64,000 bases of DNA from Nicotiana tabacum (lineage: Eukaryota; Streptophyta; Magnoliopsida; Solanales; Solanaceae): contig NC_134096.1 of the NCBI RefSeq assembly GCF_000715075.1, forward strand, positions 38,761,804-38,825,803, in the 5' to 3' direction. The notes beneath the pieces were generated by a model that saw only the letters and a list, made by a program, of their open reading frames with translations, was not told where the DNA came from and searched no databases. Below, one piece after another: positions 57,872-64,000 of this stretch (position 1 is the first letter of the stretch; every line of letters begins with the position of its first letter). Both the position numbers and the translations under genes were made by a program.

Positions 57872-60800
57872 TGTCATGCCCGACCTCGGGGAGCGCGACC
57901 GGCGCTCAACTGAAATATTTCGGTTAAACAAGCCTGCTAGATGCCTTCTACCCAACCTTGTCCATTAACAACATAAGAATCAGTACAAGTGATAGACATG
58001 AGAAGAGTCAAGTGTTCCACATTCATTACTAAAGGATATCCATTTATGATTTCCAAAATATTACAAGTTTATAGATATGATGAAAAACAAGTTTGCCCAA
58101 ATACAAACACTTACTAGTTTAATTCCCAACATCAAATACCACCCACAACCTGTCTACGGAGCCTCTAAGTACAACATAAGAGTAGTATGGAAGTGACGAC
58201 GACAAGGCCCTGGCTATACCTCAAAACATAAAGTACAACGTCAAATGACATGAAGCCCAGAATAGAGTAGGGCTCACCAAAATCTGCTGAATAGAGAGTA
58301 ACTGCTAACGAGGATCAAAACCGCCTGCTGACGAACCACCTGCATCCATTGAAGATGAAGCGCCCCCGACAAAATGGACGTTAATACATATGGAATAGTA
58401 CTAGTATGTAAAGCTAAATGACCTCTTCCAAAATAGAATGCCAATATAAGAAAGGGAAAACCACAGAAATAACAAGTCACAATCAATAATATCCAAATGC
58501 CCAATTAAAATATAACAATTTTCAAAATACGAAAATAATATGTATTTTTGGTTGGGAGATTATTAGCACTGATATACTACCGTGTTTTCAGCATGGAGTC
58601 CAATCACGCCCGATCGTCTAGGCTATCTCCCCACGAACAATGTGGTTTGACATGTGATGCGAAAAAAGGTGTTGCCAAGAGTAGTACCACCATGTGCGCA
58701 ACATGGCATCCGATCTCCACCCGATCGGCTAGGCCGCCTTCCCACATATGTCGTGTGGGTTGACTTTCCAATTCACACCTAATATCAATATCATCCCAAT
58801 TAAGGGGAATAATCACAATCACATTAATATTTAAATATCATCCCAAATAATGGAAATAATCACAATCCACCCCTACACTGGCACATGTAGTTACGGGTGT
58901 GGGCCTTATGACCCACCCTTCCTTGGTTTGCTAATGATACTCCCAAAACCCTTTTTGTTTTTACACACAAGGAACACAAAGTACAATTATATTTATATTC
59001 ACCTCTTAACCTTTCACACACTATATATATATATATATAGCTTCGTTAGCACATTTAAGCATTCACAACATCATTATTTTCTTGGCTCTCTTGGCCAATC
59101 TTATGATTCTTTATTCATGGCACGTTGGCCGTATTTCATATTCCATATTTTCATTTCTTTACTTTCATGGATCATCATCATAAATATCAAAAAATAGAAT
59201 ATTTTGAAAATCACAACTTTAGGTTTATTAGCAATGAAGACTTTAAACACAATGGATTTCTTTTCAAGAAATGGAGTAAAATGATTGCCAATTGAAGTAT
59301 AAGTTAAAATCATAAACGTGTAACACATCATTTGTTATTGAAATTCTTTTCCCCAAAAAGGGAAATACACAATTTCAACTCATGAAGACATAAGAACTCA
59401 AACACATTGGAAATACTTACAAAGCATAACATTAGTTAGTTAAAACAACCACATTTGGGCATGACTTGGGTACATAAGCTTTTTGGTAAACCTTATTTTC
59501 GACGTCAGTTTGGAACAGTTGAATCAAGGCTTATTTCATAACCTTTCTCCCATCATTTCATTTCCTTGGCACAATTGGCCACAAGTATAACTTTTATTAT
59601 TGGCACGGTGACCACGCTTTACATCTCCAACCCACTTCTTTCACTTTCGAGCATCTTTATAGATTACCAACAACAAGGCATTTCAAATCAAGACTTCAGC
59701 TACACATATAAGCAATTGGAGTTTTAGACGCATGGAGTATCCTTTCCAAGTTAAGCATAATGGACTTTCATTTGAAACATGACTCAAAACCATAACATTT
59801 TAATACACATATCATTCTTGAGCACATTCCCGAAGGATAACATAATGTGATAGGAACATTCAGAACATATTTTGAACACATAATTCTCGACACTTTGCTT
59901 ACTCGGGATAATCAAATTTATTGGGAACAACTCGGAGCATGGGAATAAGGAACTTAAGGCAACCATACTTGAAACTTACGGGAACATCATGGAATTTAAT
60001 TCTAAGAGAGTAGTTTAGCCAACATACCTTGTTTGAGCTTTCCTTAAGTTACTACAATGTCCCAACAATTCTAGGAATAACAATCTATAGGAAGATAGCG
60101 AAAATCGGATAATAATTAGAAGGATTCTCATGGTGTAACTCTCTTAGGAATTTTGTCAAACATCTAGTATGCAAAATAGACTACAAACCTCTACAATGGT
60201 AATCCCTTCATCCCTCAACTAATTTCAACAAGAACTACCCATAATGGTTCATTAACCCCATATACTACAACCTATTGTCACATGCATGGCCTATTTCCAA
60301 CCCCACAATATACTAGAACTCATAACCTCTTGCATTAAAGCTTAGGAGTAGGACTTACCCGGATAGATGATAATCTAGTGATTGACTTCCTTGCTTCTTG
60401 AAGGTTGGTACAAGATTGGATGATTAGAATGCTAGATTTCCTCCTTCTCTCTCTGAAATGCTCTTACCTCCCTCTAAAATCAGACAATCGTTACAAAAAA
60501 TGCCCCAAAGGCTATTTATTAAAATGGGGTCGGGTTATAAAAAGAGAAAAATGGACCCTCTGAATTCAGGTTTGCGATTGCAGAATGGACCGCATAATAG
60601 ATATGCAGCCCGCAAAATGGACCGCGAAAATGATGCCAAGAACTGCGCTAGTCTAGGTCGGTCTGCGACAGGTCTGTGGTCCGCAGACCACTTATGAGGC
60701 AGCAGAATGGACCGCAGAATCATCCAACAAAATTCTTCAAGCCAAATCTGTGATGGAAAATGCGGACCGCAAAATGAATATGCGATCGCAGATTGGACCG

Positions 60801-61034
60801 CAAAACGACCTTAAAAATTCAACCATTTTTCTGCTCAACTCTGCGACGGGTATGCAGCCCGCGGAGTGGTTCTGTGGTCGCAAAACTGATCGCATAATCG
60901 CTTTCTTCTGTCAAAAATTTCCATCAACTCCTCAATACATTCTTCAACCCAAAAAGTCAGTACCGTGGTACACATCACCCTACCTTGGCACCACAAAACT
61001 TAAATCCCTTGACGATATTTTACGGAGCCTTACA
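57872..61034 (-). mobile_element. Family T solo LTR (3163 bp), TSD CTTTG/CTTCG
   Basis: On the minus strand it begins TGTAAGGCTCCGTAAAAT at 61034 and ends CCGAGGTCGGGCATGACA at 57872. Flanks are CTTTG (57867-57871) and CTTCG (61035-61039), differing by one CpG-type transition. The GCGACC/GCGGACCGC cluster (60570-60900), a partly duplicated GATCGGCTAGGC block (58610-58750) and the inverted conserved block (about 58365-58385) correspond to the other T LTRs. It is longer than the 2387-bp copy because the middle (58860-60400) is different or expanded. No gene is recognised in that middle part. Confidence 0.85.
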
Positions 61035-62419
61035 CTTCGATCTTTAATCAAGTTCCCAAAAGTCAACAAAAGTCAACCCGGTATCACACAGTCAAAATCC
61101 GAGTCAAGGGGTAGATCCTGGCTTTCTATGACCCCATGAGTCTAAATATGTGATTAGATTTTAAAACCCGATCCAAATCGGCCCTCAAATCCCCAAAATA
61201 CACACTCTTTAGTTGTAGACAAAACCCTCAAATTTCACTTTAAAATTTCACATTTTATGTGTAAATATCCATGGGAAATCAAGATATAAAGCCAAATCCA
61301 AGTGAAAGTTGCTTACTTCCAATTAGTAAGGAAATTGCTCTTCCAATTCTCCTCTTCTCGAAGGTTAGGGCACAAAATATGAAATAATGGGCAAAATCTG
61401 CTCCAAGTAAACCCTTCACGATCATCGCTCAATGCTTTGTGATGGTGAAGCACAAAATGCAGCTGCTCGGAAATAATACTCCACAATCGCGACCTCTTCT
61501 TTGCAGACGCGAAGCTCTCCAACTCTACCTCCACCCCGAACGCGCTATACACCTCGCGAACGCGAACAATAATCCCAGCCGTCCTCATCATCTAGACGAA
61601 CGCAGAACACTACTGCGAACACGCTAGACCAACATCTCCACCGAACACGATCGCGAATACAAGCCCGCGAATGCGAAGTTCAAAAATAGCCGCCTCAAAA
61701 ATCCTACTACGTGATCGCGATGCATGCCTGAACACCAAAAATCCAGCAACCTCAAAGTGGTTTAAAATGATCCGAAACTCACCTGAGCCTCTCGAGACCC
61801 TATCAAAACATTCCAACAAGTCCGTTTACATAAACCAAACCTATCCAAAGGCTCGAAACACCATAAATTGCATCAAACCAAGAATCTGTGACCAAATCAT
61901 TCTCTTAACTTTCACACATTCAAACTTCGCCGAACTCGTTCGACTCACACTTAAACATACCGGATCACAACCAAACTTTGCAAACCAGTCCCAATTAGCC
62001 AAACGAACCTTTCTAAAGTCCCAAAACACCAATCAAAGCCTGATAATACCAAAGTTAACTCCCGGTCAAACTAATGAACTCTCCAATTCTTCAACTTGCT
62101 AACTTTTGACAAATAGGGCCAAAATTTTCTAGGAACCTCCGAATCAAAATTTGAAAACATGCACATGTTCAAAATTATCATACAAACTTATTGAAACCAT
62201 CAAATCCCAAATCTTGTTTCATTTACTCAAACGCCAAACCTTTGTCAACCAACTTAAGGCTTCCAAATAGAGAATTATACTTCAAATTCAACTCAGAACC
62301 TCTCGATCAAACCCAACCATACATGCAAGTCATAATGCATCAAGTGAAGCTACTCAAAGTTTCAAAGCGCCAAACGGAGTGCTAAATCTCAAAACGATCG
62401 GTTGGGTCATTACGCTAAA

Positions 62420-64000
62420 AACTATCATGAATTTAAAAGATGGAAAAGACAAGGTTGATTTTCACTTCTAGAAAGAAGAAAGTACCGACCTCTAAAGTAA
62501 TAAATTTAGAGTGAAATAGATTTTGAGTCAATCAATCTCAAAAATATTGCTCAAATAGTTAGGGTTATCCAATATCGTATGAAATATTTCAACCTATACA
62601 CTTAACTGGTATGGAATTTTAATATTCTTCTACATTGCATTAACATAATATAGTTGTCTTAACATTGGTTAAACTCACACAAGTGATGAGTCTGGCTCCG
62701 AAAGTATGTTGAAAATTAAATTTTTTGTGGGTTTAACTCAATTCCAAAAACTAGTTCAAGTGATGAGAAATATCCATTACTACTATATAAGGAGACTGCA
62801 ATTCATACACTTAATAGTGAGATTCTAACATAGAAAATTTTGACATATATCTAACCTAAAATCTTAAGGTAATGGATACCGAGGATTATTATCAACCTTT
62901 TTGAAAACCCTTACATGCATAACCATTAGAAACATGAGATGTATTCTCTAATATCCTCATCCATGTGTACCTCAAATTTTAAGTATAAAACCTGATTTGA
63001 ACTGTTCTTTTCTTCTTTTTATTTTCTCTCTTTTTCGTAAAACAGAAAAAAGTAGGAGTGACTAGAGAGGCTAAATAAGGGTTTGTAGTATAGGGAGATA
63101 GGGAAAGAAAGTAAGCTCAATAGATTGAAGAGTGGGCCTGAGTAGATAGGGAGAGTAATAACAACAACTTAAGAGTAGCCATGGAGCAAATATAAAGAAA
63201 GTATACTCAACATGCTAAAGAGTGTGTATGAAATAAAACTAGTAGTCAATAGATGGAGTTAAGAGCAAAAAGTCCAGAACAATTCAGTAGGTTGAGCTGA
63301 GAGGAACACGCAGTAGAGAGAAAATTGTTATGAACATGAATGCACCAAAGTATGGTTTTAATGGCATGTAAAAGAATTTTACTTTCTAAACTAAAACATT
63401 CAAAGCAAAAGATGGAGTAACTCTAGACCTTTATAGCTTCGTTAGAAATTCTTGCACAAGCATGACATACGATATATTCTTTAACACAAAGAATACTATG
63501 TTGTCACGTCATGAAAGTGGGGTGGGATGTGATGGAACCCAACTTGTACTAACCCGTTTAGTGAATTATATCCTAACCGTCTAAAAAATACTACTGAGCA
63601 AGCTGGTCATATTAAATTTCTATAATCCTTAAATAACATAAATCTAAAAGAGTAACATCTGACGAATAAGTACTTAAAGATCTAAACTCACTACGACAAG
63701 TCATGAGCTACTATCTGAATACATAAGTCTACAAGGCATTCCCCTGGAATATATGAAAGTCAAACAATAATTAAGGACCTAAAAAGGACACTAACATCGC
63801 TGGAAAGAGTCAATCTCACCAACTAAATCTACTAGATATGCTCTAAGCCACGTGCTTATCTAGAAACTCAAGATCTGTCGCGCAATGTTGTAGGCTTAAA
63901 CGGGCTAAGTATCTCCAAGGATACCTAGAAAATCTCGTTGATAACCCCTCCAAGTTGAGGACAAGAGTAGCATGGACTAGATCAAGTAGTTCTAGTCCAT
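62420..64000. other. Unassigned repeat-like DNA beyond LTR I
   Basis: This is the right flank of the LTR I insertion site. No ORF of note, no RNA gene and no structural signal that I can support. A TGTCACGTCATGAAAGTGG stretch at 63502 resembles an inverted LTR end of the T/P type, but the match is weak and no primer site adjoins it. Confidence 0.5.

Larger units (their letters stand above)
22518..62414 (-). mobile_element. Solo LTR I (family P) broken into five pieces
   Basis: The pieces 22518-23338, 39635-39809, 48402-48599, 57183-57871 and 61035-62414 make one minus-strand LTR of about 3.2 kb. It starts at 62414 as (T)GTAATGACCCAACCG, with the first base changed to C, and ends GGATTTTGGATTGACA at 22518. 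CTAAA flanks it on both sides (22513-22517 and 62415-62419). The gaps are exactly filled by elements B, A, J and a T solo LTR, each with its own boundary signals. There is no primer site beside it, so it is a solo LTR. The tracts carry no gene. Confidence 0.85.

Noticed and set aside
61440..62400. Overlapping frames of 60-140 residues on both strands
   Set aside because: They lie inside LTR I, occur on both strands, and show no domain; the GCGAACGCGAA-type composition explains their openness.
1..64000. tRNA, rRNA or CRISPR-like features
   Set aside because: TGGTATCAGAGC matches are retroelement primer sites, not tRNA genes, and the regular repeats are minisatellite units without spacer structure. 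No cloverleaf or rRNA sequence was recognised.

Overview
This is a plant nuclear window built almost entirely of transposable elements, with no intact host gene and no RNA gene seen. The retroelement families, the initiator-Met tRNA primer sites, the CACTA termini and the captured plant gene pieces (NPF transporter, syntaxin, MADS-box, serine carboxypeptidase) point to a large-genome eudicot. The repeat types look like Solanaceae (Nicotiana-like). Solanaceae is an inference from recognised repeat style, not a database result. The setting is probably heterochromatic or pericentromeric.

Three LTR-retrotransposon families explain most of it. Family L is a non-coding LARD-type element with LTRs of about 2.0 kb and an interior of about 4.6 kb. 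Its copies are 1-2079 (LTR), 6419-11979 (LTR, minus), element B 23339-39634 (minus), element A 39810-48401 (plus) and element J 48600-57182 (plus, 5-bp target duplication TCCAA). Family T is a Tekay-like Ty3/gypsy chromovirus. It has one coding copy with many nonsense changes (C, 25334-31041) and three solo LTRs (8087-11418, 31622-34008, 57872-61034), each with a recognisable target duplication. Family P comprises a gag-bearing gypsy remnant (E, about 11980-13849 and 21445-21790) and a solo LTR (I). I starts at 22518 and ends at 62414; it is split into five pieces by later insertions but is still flanked by CTAAA on both sides.

Layout. 1-2079 is an L LTR. 2080-6418 is the 5' part of a CACTA transposon with the start of a TNP2-type transposase and an embedded hAT MITE. 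6419-11979 is an L LTR split by a T solo LTR, which itself holds a poly(A)-tailed retroposon with a broken Gln-rich ORF. 11980-13849 is gag, primer site and LTR start of E. 13850-21444 is a complete-ended 7.6-kb CACTA element carrying a TNP1-like transposase fragment and pieces of four host genes. 21445-22517 is the E LTR remainder plus a Copia-like LTR fragment. 22518-62414 is the solo LTR I with B (containing C and a T solo LTR), A, J and a third T solo LTR nested inside. 62420-64000 is unassigned repeat-like DNA.

The most notable points are: the CACTA element that has collected four host gene fragments; evidence that the non-coding L family shares its 5' leader and polypurine-proximal sequence with the chromovirus T family, suggesting trans-mobilisation; an apparent gene-conversion tract between neighbouring LTRs of A and J; and an RING-finger-like exon with a splice donor embedded in the L LTR.
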